Shown: one piece after another, positions 40,052 through 49,835 of the stretch
Position numbering within the stretch: position 1 is the stretch's first letter
How the letters are laid out: every line of letters starts with the position of its first letter
Assembly: GCA_004346725.1 (NCBI GenBank)
Contig: SMDE01000008.1
Span: forward strand, 241,326-305,325
Length of the DNA: 64,000 bases
From: Phytobacter diazotrophicus
Lineage (GTDB): Bacteria > Pseudomonadota > Gammaproteobacteria > Enterobacterales > Enterobacteriaceae
Reading direction: 5' to 3'
Notes under the pieces: generated by a model
Databases searched by the model: none
Told to the model about the DNA's origin: nothing
Seen by the model: the letters and a program-made list of their open reading frames with translations, nothing else
Program-made: the position numbers and the translations under genes

Positions 40052-41074
40052 TCAGAAATGAATAACCCCTTTGATCAATTCGCGGTTGTTAATCACCTGC
40101 TGTTCGTAGATTTCTGCCAGCGCGTGAAACGCATAGCGGTGTGTCAACATCATTTGTGCGGTGATCTTGCCTTCCGCCATCAAACGCCCGACTTTGGCAA
40201 AATCCTCCTCCGTCGCGTTACGGCTACCCATCATGGTTGTCTCTTTTTTGTGGAATTCCGGATCGGAAAACTGCAAATCCCCTTTAAATAGCCCCACAAA
40301 GGTGATGCTGCCGCCGTGGCGAATCAGGTTCACCGTGTTATTCATCGCCTGCTGATTACCCGTTGCATCAATGACTTTTTGCGCTAGCGAACCGCCAAAG
40401 GCGGCGCGCAAAAGGGCTTCAAAATCTGCCGAGGAAGGATCGAGGGTCACCAGATCCAGATGTTTTTCGACATGTGCACGGCGGGCCGCGCTGGTGTCGG
40501 CAACCAGCACCTGCGCGCCATCGGCGTTGGCAATAGCCGCCGCCCCCAGCCCGATTGGCCCCGCCCCCACAACCAGCACCTGTTCCCCTGGCTGGATCGC
40601 GGCACGGCGCACCGCATGGGCACTGATCGCATAAGGTTCAATCAATGCGGCGGCTTCCGGGTCGATGCCCTCGGCCACCAGCAGGTTTGCCACCGGCACG
40701 CTCAGGAACTCGCTAAAGCCGCCATCCTGATGCACACCGATCACCGAGATGTTCTCACAGCAGTTGGTGCGCCCACTACGGCAGGCCGGGCATTTACGAC
40801 AGGCAACGTAAGGAATAACCGCAACCTGCTGACCATTATGCAAATGGTTTATATTTTTCCCCAGACCAACAATCTCACCACATATTTCGTGGCCTAAAAC
40901 ACGTGGATAACTAAAAAAAGGCTGATTACCTGCCCAGGCATGAATATCCGTTCCACATATCCCTACTGTTTTTATTTTTATTAACGCTTCATTATCGCCA
41001 GGCATTGGAATTTCACGTTTTTTCCAAATCATTACTTTTGGTTCCTGGCATACCAGTGTATTCATTGTGGTCAT
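40052..41074 (-). CDS. lgoD: L-galactonate 5-dehydrogenase LgoD
   Basis: LgoD (340 residues) is a zinc-dependent medium-chain dehydrogenase oxidising L-galactonate to D-tagaturonate. Catalytic zinc ligands GICGTDIH (Cys about 39) and GHEICGE, the structural zinc set CRKCPACRSGRTNC and the nucleotide motif VVGAGPIGLGA are all present. It is divergent from lgoR across 139 bases. ATG 41072-41074 has GGGAGAA upstream; a second in-frame ATG lies four codons in. Confidence 0.94.
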   Translation of the reverse strand: MTTMNTLVCQEPKVMIWKKREIPMPGDNEALIKIKTVGICGTDIHAWAGNQPFFSYPRVLGHEICGEIVGLGKNINHLHNGQQVAVIPYVACRKCPACRSGRTNCCENISVIGVHQDGGFSEFLSVPVANLLVAEGIDPEAAALIEPYAISAHAVRRAAIQPGEQVLVVGAGPIGLGAAAIANADGAQVLVADTSAARRAHVEKHLDLVTLDPSSADFEALLRAAFGGSLAQKVIDATGNQQAMNNTVNLIRHGGSITFVGLFKGDLQFSDPEFHKKETTMMGSRNATEEDFAKVGRLMAEGKITAQMMLTHRYAFHALAEIYEQQVINNRELIKGVIHF

Positions 41075-41213
41075 TATTCATTCTCCCGTATTTCTTGTTG
41101 CTCCAGATATCAGGGAAAAGCAGAAACAAAACGAAACCGGCGTGCTGAATTGTGAAACTCAGCCCATAAAAATGTTTTAAATAGGTTTTTAATAATAAAA
41201 AACAGGAGACACG

Positions 41214-42128
41214 ATGAGCCGTTCGCAAAACTTACGCCATAACGTAATTAACCAGGTGATTGATGATATGGCGCGTGGTCATATTCCATCCCCGCTGCCC
41301 ACGCAAAACGCGCTGGCAGAAATGTATAACATCAGCCGCACAACCGTACGGCACCTGCTGTCGCATCTGTGTGAGTGCGGGGTTCTGGTCAAGTCCGAAG
41401 GCGCCTGGTGCATTATCCGCAAACCGACGCAGGACGATGGCTTCAACTGCATCAGCGCGCCGCTGGCCGAGCAGAATCGTCTCTTTGAGCAAGCATTCTT
41501 CACCATGATTAACCAGCGCCAGCTGCGCGCAGGCGAATCTTTTTCCGAGCTACAACTGGCGCGTGCGGCAGGTGTCAGCCCGGTGGTGGTACGGGAATAT
41601 TTGCTCAAATTTGGCCGTTATAATCTCATTGAGAATGAAAAACGCGGGCAGTGGAGCATGAAACAGTTCGACCAGCGCTACGCCGAACAGCTTTTTGAAC
41701 TACGGGAAATGCTGGAAACCCATGCCCTGCAGCATTTCCTGAATCTGCCCGCAGATGACCCTCGCTGGCTGAGTGCCAAAACGCTGCTCGAACGCCACCG
41801 TATGCTGCGCGATAGTATCGGCGATAGCTTTCGCATGTTTTCGCAACTGGATCGGGATTTTCACGCGTTATTGCTTTCCGCTGCTGATAATATCTTTTTT
41901 AATCAATCACTTGAAATCATATCCGTTATCTTCCATTTTCATTATCAGTGGGATGAAAGTGACCTGAAGCAGCGTAATATCATCGCCATTGATGAACATA
42001 TGACCATCCTCAGCGCCCTGCTTTGCCGCAGCGATCTTGATGCCACATGTGCGTTGCGCAACCATCTGCATACCGCTAAAGAATCCATGATCCGTTCTAT
42101 TCAGCAATCCCTTGCCGCTCACTATTAA
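41214..42128 (+). CDS. lgoR: L-galactonate regulator LgoR (GntR/FadR family)
   Basis: LgoR (304 residues) has an N-terminal winged helix (NALAEMYNISRTTVRHLLSHL, about 31-51) and, unusually for the family, a second helix-turn-helix-like FCD lead (ELQLARAAGVSPVVVREYLL, about 105-124) followed by the FCD effector domain. It matches E. coli YjjM/LgoR end to end. It controls divergent lgoD and downstream lgoT in response to L-galactonate. AGGAGACACG precedes ATG 41214. Confidence 0.93.
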   Translation: MSRSQNLRHNVINQVIDDMARGHIPSPLPTQNALAEMYNISRTTVRHLLSHLCECGVLVKSEGAWCIIRKPTQDDGFNCISAPLAEQNRLFEQAFFTMINQRQLRAGESFSELQLARAAGVSPVVVREYLLKFGRYNLIENEKRGQWSMKQFDQRYAEQLFELREMLETHALQHFLNLPADDPRWLSAKTLLERHRMLRDSIGDSFRMFSQLDRDFHALLLSAADNIFFNQSLEIISVIFHFHYQWDESDLKQRNIIAIDEHMTILSALLCRSDLDATCALRNHLHTAKESMIRSIQQSLAAHY

Positions 42129-42342
42129 GTACCAATTAAAAACAGCAAATTTCAATCGGGAGCACGCTTCTGCTAAAAGGCAAAGAACTAAAAATAACAC
42201 CGCTCCTATCCTTTGATTAAGTCGACTGAATTAACTGGATGTAAGTGAGTGGTGTCAGATTTATTAATCTGGCATCGGGATTGATATTTTCTCCTTCACT
42301 GATAAAGCGCGAAGAGAGATAAGTAACATTTTGGAGTCAGGC

Positions 42343-43704
42343 GTGGAAAAAAACGATATTACCCTCGACCCACGGACAACGTTTGATAAAACAACCGAAG
42401 CGGATATTCCTGTTCCGCCAGATGGCTTATTAAAACGTAGCGCCCGAATTAAGCGAATCCAAACCACAGCGATGCTTTTATTATTTTTTGCTGCGGTTAT
42501 CAATTATCTCGACAGAAGCTCATTATCGGTCGCGAATTTAACCATTCGCCAGGAGTTAGGGCTAAGTGCAACCGAAATTGGTGCCCTGCTTTCCGTCTTT
42601 TCACTGGCTTATGGTATCGGACAGCTCCCGTGTGGCCCTCTGCTTGACCGCAAAGGTCCGCGTATCATGCTCGGCTTAGGCATGTTTTTCTGGTCGCTCT
42701 TCCAGGCGCTTTCCGGCATGGTGCACAGTTTTACTCAATTCGTACTGGTACGTATCGGCATGGGACTGGGCGAAGCGCCAATGAATCCGTGCGGCGTCAA
42801 AGTCATCAACGACTGGTTCAACATTAAAGAGCGTGGCCGCCCGATGGGCTTCTTTAACGCCGCATCGACCATTGGCGTCGCCATTAGTCCGCCCATTCTT
42901 GCCGCAATGATGCTAATGATCGGCTGGCGCGGCATGTTTATCGTGATTGGCGTGCTGGGGATTTTCCTCGCTATTGGCTGGTATATGCTCTATCGCAACC
43001 GCGAAGATTTGCAGCTAACCGGCGTTGAACAGGCCTATCTGAATGCCGGTAGTGTCAATGCCCGACGCGATCCGCTGAGTTTCGCAGAATGGCGCAGCCT
43101 GTTTCGTAACCGAACCATGTGGGGCATGATGCTTGGCTTTAGCGGTATCAACTACACCGCCTGGCTCTACCTTGCCTGGCTGCCTGGCTATCTGCAAACC
43201 TCTTACAATCTCGATTTGAAAAGTACCGGCATGATGGCCGCGATCCCCTTCCTGTTTGGCGCCGCCGGGATGCTGACCAACGGTTACGTCACCGACTGGC
43301 TAGTAAAGCGCGGCATGGCGCCGATCAAAAGCCGCAAAATCAGTATCATCACCGGGATGCTCTGCTCCGCCGCTTTTACTTTCGTCGTACCGGAGGCCAC
43401 AACCTCCATGGCCGCCGTCTTGCTGATTGGCATGGCGCTGTTCTGCATCCACTTTGCGGGCACATCATGCTGGGGATTGATCCACGTCGCAGTGGCATCA
43501 AGAATGACCGCCTCAGTAGGCAGTATCCAGAACTTCGCGAGCTTTATCTGCGCCTCATTTGCACCGATTGTCACCGGGTTTATCGTCGATACGACCCAGT
43601 CATTCCGTCTGGCGCTGATTATCTGCGGCTGCGTGACAGTCCTCGGCGCCATTGCTTATGTGGTGCTGGTTCGCCAACCGATCAACGATCCGAAGCAAAA
43701 CTAA
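42343..43704 (+). CDS. lgoT: L-galactonate MFS transporter LgoT
   Basis: LgoT (453 residues) has twelve membrane helices of the anion:cation symporter branch of the MFS, with NYLDRSSLSVA in helix 1 and GPLLDRKGPR in the 2-3 loop. Start is GTG 42343 with TTGGAG nine bases before, giving the E. coli length; a TTG four codons upstream is less likely. It lies 214 bases after lgoR and imports the substrate of LgoD. Confidence 0.93.
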   Translation: MEKNDITLDPRTTFDKTTEADIPVPPDGLLKRSARIKRIQTTAMLLLFFAAVINYLDRSSLSVANLTIRQELGLSATEIGALLSVFSLAYGIGQLPCGPLLDRKGPRIMLGLGMFFWSLFQALSGMVHSFTQFVLVRIGMGLGEAPMNPCGVKVINDWFNIKERGRPMGFFNAASTIGVAISPPILAAMMLMIGWRGMFIVIGVLGIFLAIGWYMLYRNREDLQLTGVEQAYLNAGSVNARRDPLSFAEWRSLFRNRTMWGMMLGFSGINYTAWLYLAWLPGYLQTSYNLDLKSTGMMAAIPFLFGAAGMLTNGYVTDWLVKRGMAPIKSRKISIITGMLCSAAFTFVVPEATTSMAAVLLIGMALFCIHFAGTSCWGLIHVAVASRMTASVGSIQNFASFICASFAPIVTGFIVDTTQSFRLALIICGCVTVLGAIAYVVLVRQPINDPKQN

Positions 43705-43713
43705 CGAACAAAC

Positions 43714-43733
43714 GGGCGATTACAACATCGCCC
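43714..43733. terminator. Bidirectional hairpin between lgoT and the GNAT gene
   Basis: GGGCGAT, TACAAC, ATCGCCC forms a seven-base stem just after the lgoT stop and overlapping the last codons of the convergent GNAT gene. AT-rich bases follow on both sides. Confidence 0.65.
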
Positions 43734-44532
43734 GCATTTCAATTTGACTGATGTTCATCGTGCAATACCCCGCTGAGGAAAATAGCGGGGTGAAGGATTC
43801 CGGCACCGCCACACTGGTCGTCAGCCCAGGGAAGTGATGATTGAGGGTGATCAGCATCTCACGGGCAAAGCCTTTGTGGCGGTACTCCGGCTCGACATAA
43901 AGAAAGCGCAGTTGCGGAGCATCCATCAGCGTTGAAATGGCCGCATACGCATGCTTACGATACTCAAAAGCCCGGCAAGGAAGGGTAATGACGCAAAGCG
44001 GATCAAGCTGCCAGGGTAGCGTGTTCTTTACCTCAGCCACGGATCGCCAGAGCAGCTCAAGGGGATTGCACTCCCGCAACAGGTTCTCTGGGATAGCGGT
44101 AAACGTATTGCCCTGATAGCCCCGCAGCACCCGCTGTTGCTCAAAACCCACTGACCGATACAGACCGATCCCCGCCTGGTTGTCTGCAAGCACCTCCAGC
44201 CATATCTGCTGAACGCCCTTTGCCTTCAACCTGTCAATTAAGGGCACCAACAGCCGCTTACTTACCCCATTCCCCCTGTATGCCGGGCGCAGGGCAAAGG
44301 CGGCCAGCCGCGCGGATTCGGTACGCCGGGTGATAAGGGCAATGGCCACAAGCTTTTCGCCTTCCCACCAGACACAAGAGTCGGTCAGACTGATATCTTC
44401 TGCGCCGAAACGCAGCGCAAAACGCTCAGGGGTAAGAGAGATGGGAATACGGTAGCCTTCAAAGCACTCCCCTAAAAAAGCAGAAAGCTGCTCGCTACTG
44501 TAGTGAAGGGCAGAAACGGCGGTCAGATTCAT
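43720..44532 (-). CDS. Tandem GNAT-domain acetyltransferase
   Basis: The 270-residue protein has two GNAT folds. The first carries RPAYRGNGVSKRLLVPL (about 93-109) and GLYRSVGFEQQRVL (about 129-142); the second has the acetyl-CoA-like EPEYRHKGFAREML (about 221-234). No substrate can be read. It is followed on the same strand as tsr but separated by a terminator, so it is probably its own unit. K-12 has no gene here. Confidence 0.85.
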   Translation of the reverse strand: MNLTAVSALHYSSEQLSAFLGECFEGYRIPISLTPERFALRFGAEDISLTDSCVWWEGEKLVAIALITRRTESARLAAFALRPAYRGNGVSKRLLVPLIDRLKAKGVQQIWLEVLADNQAGIGLYRSVGFEQQRVLRGYQGNTFTAIPENLLRECNPLELLWRSVAEVKNTLPWQLDPLCVITLPCRAFEYRKHAYAAISTLMDAPQLRFLYVEPEYRHKGFAREMLITLNHHFPGLTTSVAVPESFTPLFSSAGYCTMNISQIEMRAML

Positions 44533-44585
44533 AGTGCTCCTCCGGGCGGAAAAACCAAGGATAGCACGATGAAAAAAGATAAAGT

Positions 44586-44607
44586 GCGCCCCGCGTCAGC
44601 AGGGCGC
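44586..44607 (-). terminator. Terminator after tsr
   Basis: GCGCCC ... GGGCGC with a ten-base loop lies beyond the tsr stop; the minus strand continues ACTTTATCTTTTTTC, a T-rich tail. Confidence 0.7.
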
Positions 44608-44615
44608 GAGGTTTA

Positions 44616-46277
44616 TCAGAAGGTTTCCCAGTTTTCGTCGCCGACCGCCGCTTTACGCGGCACTGGGCTTGCAGATGGGGTTTTCAGCGTGGATGCCGCA
44701 ACCGGTGCTTCGCGGGACACGCGACGGGTACGGAACACGGCAACCGCCTGCGTCAGACGGCTGGCCTGTTCTTCCAACGCGGCAGCCGCCGCGGCAGATT
44801 CTTCTACCAGTGAGGCGTTCTGCTGGGTCACACGGTCCATTTCTGCTACAGCCAGACCCACCTGATCGATACCACGGCTCTGCTCATCGGAGGCAGAGGC
44901 GATTTCGCCCATAATGTCGGTGACGCGGGTTACCGCACTGACAATCTCGTCCATGGTTTCACCGGCGCTTTCCACCAGCGTAGAGCCCAGCTCAACACGA
45001 CCGACAGAGTCTTCAATCAGACTCTTGATTTCACGCGCCGCCTGCGCACTGCGCTGGGCCAGGTTACGGACTTCCCCTGCTACCACCGCAAAGCCACGAC
45101 CCTGCTCGCCAGCACGTGCGGCTTCGACCGCGGCGTTCAGCGCCAGAATGTTGGTCTGGAAGGCAATACCATCGATCACGCTGATAATATCGGCAATTTT
45201 CTGCGAACTGGCGGTAATGTCACGCATTGTCTGCACAACGTTATCCACCACTTTACCGCCTTTCTGCGCGGTATCGGATGCGCTTTTCGCAAGATGACTG
45301 GCCTGACGGGCGTTTTCGGCGTTCTGTTTCACCGTTGCGGTCAGCTCTTCCATGCTGGCGGCAGTCTCTTCCAGCGAAGCAGCCTGCTGTTCAGTACGGG
45401 AAGAGAGATCGTTGTTACCTGCAGAGATTTCGCTTGCGCCGCTGTAAATGGCATCGGCACCGTTACGAACATCGCCTACGGTACGCACCAGCTCAGCCTG
45501 CATATGACGAAGGCTGGAGGCCAGTTGGCCCATTTCGTTGCTACCGTGCACATCGATAGTCTGTTCCAGATCGCCACCGGCAATATGGCGGATGTTTTCA
45601 ATCAGATGATTCATCGGACCGATAACACCACGCTTAATGCCCAGCCATACGGCGACAATCACCACCAGTACGACCAACAGGACACTAATAATTATCCATA
45701 CGGCAGTGGAGTAAGAGCCGTTACTCTCTTCGACCGCGATAGCATACAGACGGTCGTTTTGCTGCAAGTAGTCAAGGTACGGCTTCTCAAAGGCGTCCTG
45801 ATAGCCTTGAGTCGGCTGATCAAAGAACTCGTTGATTTTGCCTGCGCCCAGCAACTGAATCAGCTCAGCCAGCGCATTGTGGTAAATATCATAAGTACGG
45901 TTGATTTCCGCTGCCGCAGCCTCGTTCTGGCGCGGATCGCGAGGTAAAGCTTGATACTCTTTCCAGTGCGTTTCCGCCTGTTTTAACGAGCTGCTGGCGA
46001 TCTGCATCAGATCGTTCACCGTTGCACCGCTACCAATCTGGTTCTGATCCATCATGTAACGGATCCCGGCGCGGTTGAGCGTGTTACGCGTCTGCAAAAG
46101 CGCCACCCAACTAGCGTTGAGCGTGGATTGCTGCTGACGAATAGTCTGCAACACAGTGAAGTTTTCTTTGTCGTGCTTAAGTGCGTTAAAGAATAAGCCG
46201 CCAGATGTGAGCTGCAAAAGACCAAAAAGTCCCAGTACAAAAAGTAAACTGGTGACAAGTTTCATACGATTCAACAT
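44616..46277 (-). CDS. tsr: Serine chemoreceptor Tsr
   Basis: Tsr (553 residues) has membrane helix 1 (about 7-30), a periplasmic four-helix domain with the serine-contact residues Arg64, Asn68, Arg69 and Arg73 ([14 protein letters not shown]), helix 2 (about 191-212), a HAMP domain and a signalling domain with the invariant hairpin [20 protein letters not shown]. It ends with NWETF, the CheR/CheB docking pentapeptide. It senses serine, AI-2, pH and temperature and signals through CheA-CheW. A sigma-28 promoter lies upstream at 46309-46335. Confidence 0.97.
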   Translation of the reverse strand: MLNRMKLVTSLLFVLGLFGLLQLTSGGLFFNALKHDKENFTVLQTIRQQQSTLNASWVALLQTRNTLNRAGIRYMMDQNQIGSGATVNDLMQIASSSLKQAETHWKEYQALPRDPRQNEAAAAEINRTYDIYHNALAELIQLLGAGKINEFFDQPTQGYQDAFEKPYLDYLQQNDRLYAIAVEESNGSYSTAVWIIISVLLVVLVVIVAVWLGIKRGVIGPMNHLIENIRHIAGGDLEQTIDVHGSNEMGQLASSLRHMQAELVRTVGDVRNGADAIYSGASEISAGNNDLSSRTEQQAASLEETAASMEELTATVKQNAENARQASHLAKSASDTAQKGGKVVDNVVQTMRDITASSQKIADIISVIDGIAFQTNILALNAAVEAARAGEQGRGFAVVAGEVRNLAQRSAQAAREIKSLIEDSVGRVELGSTLVESAGETMDEIVSAVTRVTDIMGEIASASDEQSRGIDQVGLAVAEMDRVTQQNASLVEESAAAAAALEEQASRLTQAVAVFRTRRVSREAPVAASTLKTPSASPVPRKAAVGDENWETF

Positions 46278-46308
46278 GTTTTCTATCTTCCATTAGCCAG
46301 GTAACAGT

Positions 46309-46335
46309 TTTTCGGCCTGACCAGAGAAAACTTTA
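46309..46335 (-). promoter_or_regulatory. Sigma-28 (FliA) promoter of tsr
   Basis: On the minus strand TAAAGTTT, an 11-base spacer and GCCGAAAA match the FliA consensus TAAAGTTT-N11-GCCGATAA at 15 of 16 bases. It lies 32 bases before the tsr start, so tsr belongs to the class 3 flagellar regulon. Confidence 0.9.
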
Positions 46336-46576
46336 TGGTGGATCGTATTGAGCATTTGTCTAAAGACGAACGTCGAGAAAACAGTAAGCATCCACAGTAT
46401 TTAGTCTAAAACGTCGATATAAAGGAAATAAACGAGCATGGAATAATACGTTTCGCTAAAAATTTCAGTTAAACAACCAGAAATATGGAAAATCCCCGGC
46501 GAGATTAAGAATAATCTTCCCCCTTAAGCGACTCACTGCTTTAATAGGTTAGCTCTTTTAACTCAAGGACTTAAAA

Positions 46577-47119
46577 GTGATTAACCGCGATTTTGATCAT
46601 TTATCAACTCTGTTACATTTGTTTTTCACTCGCCAGGATATTCAGCAAAAATTGAATATAATCGACCAGTACCATATCTCTGGCTGGGAAATCTGGATGC
46701 AAATTGAGTTCGCTAACCTGCTGGCTTCCACCGACCACGAATGGTGGCGCGAGATCAGCCTGGAGTGCGACAAACGCATGAATCCGCAGCGCGATTCACT
46801 GCGCACTGACTTCTTGCTGAGGAAAAAAGGCTGGACGGTGGATAGCTACATCGCTCTGGAAATAAAGCAAAATATCGACCCCACCAGTTGCGTCAGAAAT
46901 ATGATCCTCGACCTTGAGAAATCAGCAAAAATAAGGCGTTCTGAGATCGATCTGCGCAGCTTCTGGACCTTAGGTATTACGCGAACCATTGACGCTGAGC
47001 GGTTAGACGCACTGATTGATAATTACCTCCAGGATAAATATTACCAGACCAAAAGCAGAGAAAAGCACGTACTGTTGACCCCTATCGAAAATACCCCCTA
47101 CTGCTATATCGTGATCTGA
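46577..47119 (+). CDS. Uncharacterised protein with PD-(D/E)XK-like core
   Basis: I do not recognise a named family for this 180-residue protein. Its middle reads RTDFLLRKKGWTVDSYIALE then IKQN: an aspartate followed after about 17 residues by ALEIK, the D ... ExK arrangement of PD-(D/E)XK nucleases, with an upstream acidic ISLECDK. No membrane segment or signal is seen. It starts at GTG 46577 with CAAGGAC ten bases before it and stands alone between divergent tsr and btsT. Nuclease activity is inference from the motif only. Confidence 0.7.
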   Translation: MINRDFDHLSTLLHLFFTRQDIQQKLNIIDQYHISGWEIWMQIEFANLLASTDHEWWREISLECDKRMNPQRDSLRTDFLLRKKGWTVDSYIALEIKQNIDPTSCVRNMILDLEKSAKIRRSEIDLRSFWTLGITRTIDAERLDALIDNYLQDKYYQTKSREKHVLLTPIENTPYCYIVI

Positions 47120-47169
47120 CCGTTTGCTCGCAGGTCCTTTTTATCAACGTCTGCGAGCCCGCGGCTCCA

Positions 47170-47185
47170 CGTGATCCTTATCACA
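47170..47185 (+). promoter_or_regulatory. CRP site upstream of btsT
   Basis: CGTGATCCTTATCACA matches TGTGA-N6-TCACA at nine of ten defined bases. It lies 200 bases before the btsT start; btsT is known to depend on cAMP-CRP in E. coli. Confidence 0.8.
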
Positions 47186-47213
47186 TATTTTCAGCCGCTT
47201 AGCGCCGTATAAA

Positions 47214-47241
47214 ACCGCTTATCCGCTTAGCTGACCGCTTA
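47214..47241 (+). promoter_or_regulatory. btsT: BtsR (YehT) response-regulator site
   Basis: Two direct copies of ACCGCTTA separated by 12 bases match the reported BtsR motif ACC(G/A)CTTA repeated with about 13 bases between. A related CCGCTTA lies between them and another AGCCGCTTA at 47193. The BtsS/BtsR pyruvate-sensing system activates btsT in E. coli. Confidence 0.85.
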
Positions 47242-47370
47242 CCCCGCTATTCATACCACTCAATCAGATCGCGCCCTTTTTACGCTTGTAATTTGCCATG
47301 ATCGTCACCAGCAAGGCCGTCTTTTAACACATCAACTCCGATTTCATTTTTCTTGATAATCAGGTCTGAC

Positions 47371-49524
47371 ATGGATACTAAAAAGCTATTCAAACATATA
47401 CCCTGGGTGCTCCTCGGCATCCTCGGCGCCTTCTGCTTATCCGTCATTGCTTTACGACGCGGTGAGCACGTCAGTGCGCTGTGGATCGTGGTCGCTTCCG
47501 TTTCTGTGTACCTCGTGGCGTATCGCTACTACAGCTTGTACATCGCGCAAAAGGTGATGAAGCTCGATCCGACACGTTCTACCCCGGCTGTTATTAATAA
47601 TGACGGCCTGAACTACGTACCCACCAACCGTTACGTCCTGTTTGGTCACCACTTTGCCGCTATCGCAGGCGCTGGTCCGCTGGTCGGCCCGGTGCTGGCA
47701 GCGCAAATGGGCTACCTGCCGGGTACCCTGTGGCTGCTGGCAGGCGTTGTGCTGGCAGGTGCGGTGCAAGACTTTATGGTGCTGTTTATCTCTTCACGCC
47801 GTAACGGCGCCTCTCTGGGTGAGATGGTGAAAGAAGAGATGGGCCGCGTGCCAGGGACTATCGCCCTGTTTGGCTGCTTCTTAATCATGATCATCATCCT
47901 CGCCGTGCTGGCGCTGATCGTGGTAAAAGCCCTCGCAGAAAGCCCGTGGGGCGTGTTCACCGTTTGCTCCACTGTACCGATTGCCCTGTTTATGGGTATC
48001 TACATGCGATTCCTGCGCCCAGGCCGCGTGGGTGAAGTGTCGGTCATTGGTATCGTGCTGCTGGTGGCCTCCATCTACTTCGGCGGCATCATCGCCCACG
48101 ACCCGTACTGGGGCCCGGCGCTGACCTTCAAAGACACCACCATCACCTTCGCGCTGATTGGTTATGCCTTCATCTCTGCGCTACTGCCGGTATGGCTGAT
48201 CCTCGCACCGCGTGACTATCTGGCAACTTTCCTGAAAATCGGCGTTATCGTGGGTCTGGCGCTGGGTATTGTTATCCTCAACCCGGAACTGAAAATGCCT
48301 GCGGTCACGCAGTACATCGACGGTACCGGCCCGCTGTGGAAAGGTGCGCTGTTCCCGTTCCTGTTTATCACCATCGCCTGTGGCGCGGTCTCTGGCTTCC
48401 ATGCGCTGATCGCTTCCGGTACCACGCCGAAACTGCTGGCGAATGAAACCGACGCGCGTTTTATCGGTTACGGCGCCATGCTGATGGAGTCCTTCGTTGC
48501 GGTGATGGCGCTGGTTGCGGCATCCATCATTGAACCGGGTCTCTACTTTGCAATGAACACCCCGCCTGCTGGCCTTGGCATCACAATGCCGAACCTGCAT
48601 GAGCTGGGCGGCGACAACGCACCGATGATTCTGGCGCAGTTGAAAGATGTCACCGCGCACGCGGCGGCAACGGTAAGCTCCTGGGGCTTTGTTATCTCCC
48701 CTGAGCAGATTCTGCAAACGGCAAAAGATATCGGCGAACCGTCCGTACTGAACCGCGCAGGCGGCGCACCGACGCTGGCTGTGGGTATCGCCCACGTGTT
48801 CCACAAAATCATGCCGATGGCGGACATGGGCTTCTGGTACCACTTCGGTATCCTGTTTGAAGCACTGTTCATCCTGACTGCGCTGGACGCCGGTACCCGT
48901 GCTGGCCGCTTTATGCTGCAGGATCTGCTGGGTAACTTCGTGCCGTTCCTCAAGAAAACCGACTCACTGGTCGCCGGTATTATCGGTACCGCAGGTTGCG
49001 TTGGGCTGTGGGGCTACCTGCTGTATCAGGGTGTGGTTGACCCGCTGGGCGGCGTGAAAAGTCTGTGGCCGTTGTTCGGTATCTCTAACCAGATGCTGGC
49101 GGCTGTCGCGCTGATGCTGGGTACGGTGGTGCTGGTGAAAATGCAGCGCACCAAATACATCTGGGTCACCGTGGTTCCTGCGCTGTGGCTGCTGCTGTGC
49201 ACCACCTGGGCGCTGGGTCTGAAACTGTTCAGCGCCAACCCGCAACTGGAAGGCTTCCTGTACATGGCTAACCAGTACAAAGAGAAGATTGCTGCCGGTG
49301 GCTCTGATCTGACCGCACAGCAGATTGCCAACATGAACCATATCGTGGTGAATAACTACACCAACGCAGGTCTGAGTATTCTGTTCCTGGTGGTCGTGTA
49401 CAGCATCATCTTCTACGGTATCAAAACCTGGTTGAACGTGCGTAACAACACCGTACGTACCGACAAAGAAACCCCGTATGTACCGGTACCGGAAGGCGGC
49501 GTGAAGACCTCTTCACATCACTAA
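47371..49524 (+). CDS. btsT: Pyruvate/H+ symporter BtsT
   Basis: BtsT (717 residues) is a CstA-family carrier with about 18 hydrophobic segments; the family motif FGHHFAAIAGAGPLVGPVLA (about 89-108) and GTRAGRFMLQDLLG are intact. In E. coli it is the high-affinity pyruvate importer. I use ATG 47371 (MDTKKLFKHIPW), preceded by AGG; the frame opens six codons upstream. It heads btsT-yjiX-yjiA, with CRP and BtsR sites upstream. Confidence 0.96.
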   Translation: MDTKKLFKHIPWVLLGILGAFCLSVIALRRGEHVSALWIVVASVSVYLVAYRYYSLYIAQKVMKLDPTRSTPAVINNDGLNYVPTNRYVLFGHHFAAIAGAGPLVGPVLAAQMGYLPGTLWLLAGVVLAGAVQDFMVLFISSRRNGASLGEMVKEEMGRVPGTIALFGCFLIMIIILAVLALIVVKALAESPWGVFTVCSTVPIALFMGIYMRFLRPGRVGEVSVIGIVLLVASIYFGGIIAHDPYWGPALTFKDTTITFALIGYAFISALLPVWLILAPRDYLATFLKIGVIVGLALGIVILNPELKMPAVTQYIDGTGPLWKGALFPFLFITIACGAVSGFHALIASGTTPKLLANETDARFIGYGAMLMESFVAVMALVAASIIEPGLYFAMNTPPAGLGITMPNLHELGGDNAPMILAQLKDVTAHAAATVSSWGFVISPEQILQTAKDIGEPSVLNRAGGAPTLAVGIAHVFHKIMPMADMGFWYHFGILFEALFILTALDAGTRAGRFMLQDLLGNFVPFLKKTDSLVAGIIGTAGCVGLWGYLLYQGVVDPLGGVKSLWPLFGISNQMLAAVALMLGTVVLVKMQRTKYIWVTVVPALWLLLCTTWALGLKLFSANPQLEGFLYMANQYKEKIAAGGSDLTAQQIANMNHIVVNNYTNAGLSILFLVVVYSIIFYGIKTWLNVRNNTVRTDKETPYVPVPEGGVKTSSHH

Positions 49525-49531
49525 AAAAAAC

Positions 49532-49557
49532 GGCGGGTGGCGCTGCGCTTACCCGCC
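49532..49557. terminator. Hairpin after btsT
   Basis: GGCGGGT ... ACCCGCC is a stable stem directly after the btsT stop. It lacks a downstream T tract, so it may attenuate rather than end the transcript into yjiX-yjiA. Confidence 0.45.
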
Positions 49558-49568
49558 CTGCAAGGTTC

Positions 49569-49600
49569 TGTAGGCCCGGTAAAGCGTAGCGCCACCGGGC
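49569..49600. repeat. REP unit between btsT and yjiX
   Basis: GTAGGCCCGGTAAAGCG then TAGCGCCACCGGGC is a typical REP with CCCGGT/ACCGGG arms. With the preceding hairpin it may stabilise the btsT mRNA relative to yjiXA. Confidence 0.75.
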
Positions 49601-49621
49601 TTTTTCTTATCAGGATGCGTT

Positions 49622-49825
49622 ATGTTTGGTAACTTAGGTCAGGCCAAAAAATACCTCGGCCAGGCGGCAAAAATGCTGATTGGCATCCCGGATTACGACA
49701 ACTACGTCGAACATATGAAAACCAATCATCCGGATAAACCCTGGATGACGTACACTGAGTTTTTCCGCGAACGTCAGGAAGCGCGCTACGGCGGAAGTGG
49801 AGAAGGTGGCGTGCGCTGCTGCTAA
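49622..49825 (+). CDS. yjiX: YjiX, small CstA/BtsT-partner protein
   Basis: YjiX (67 residues) belongs to the YbdD/YjiX family always found behind cstA or btsT. It ends in [11 protein letters not shown], a conserved Cys-Cys tail. No membrane segment is present. It lies ten bases before yjiA. A role in supporting the carrier is inferred from conserved linkage only. Confidence 0.93.
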   Translation: MFGNLGQAKKYLGQAAKMLIGIPDYDNYVEHMKTNHPDKPWMTYTEFFRERQEARYGGSGEGGVRCC

Positions 49826-49835
49826 AGGAGAGAAC

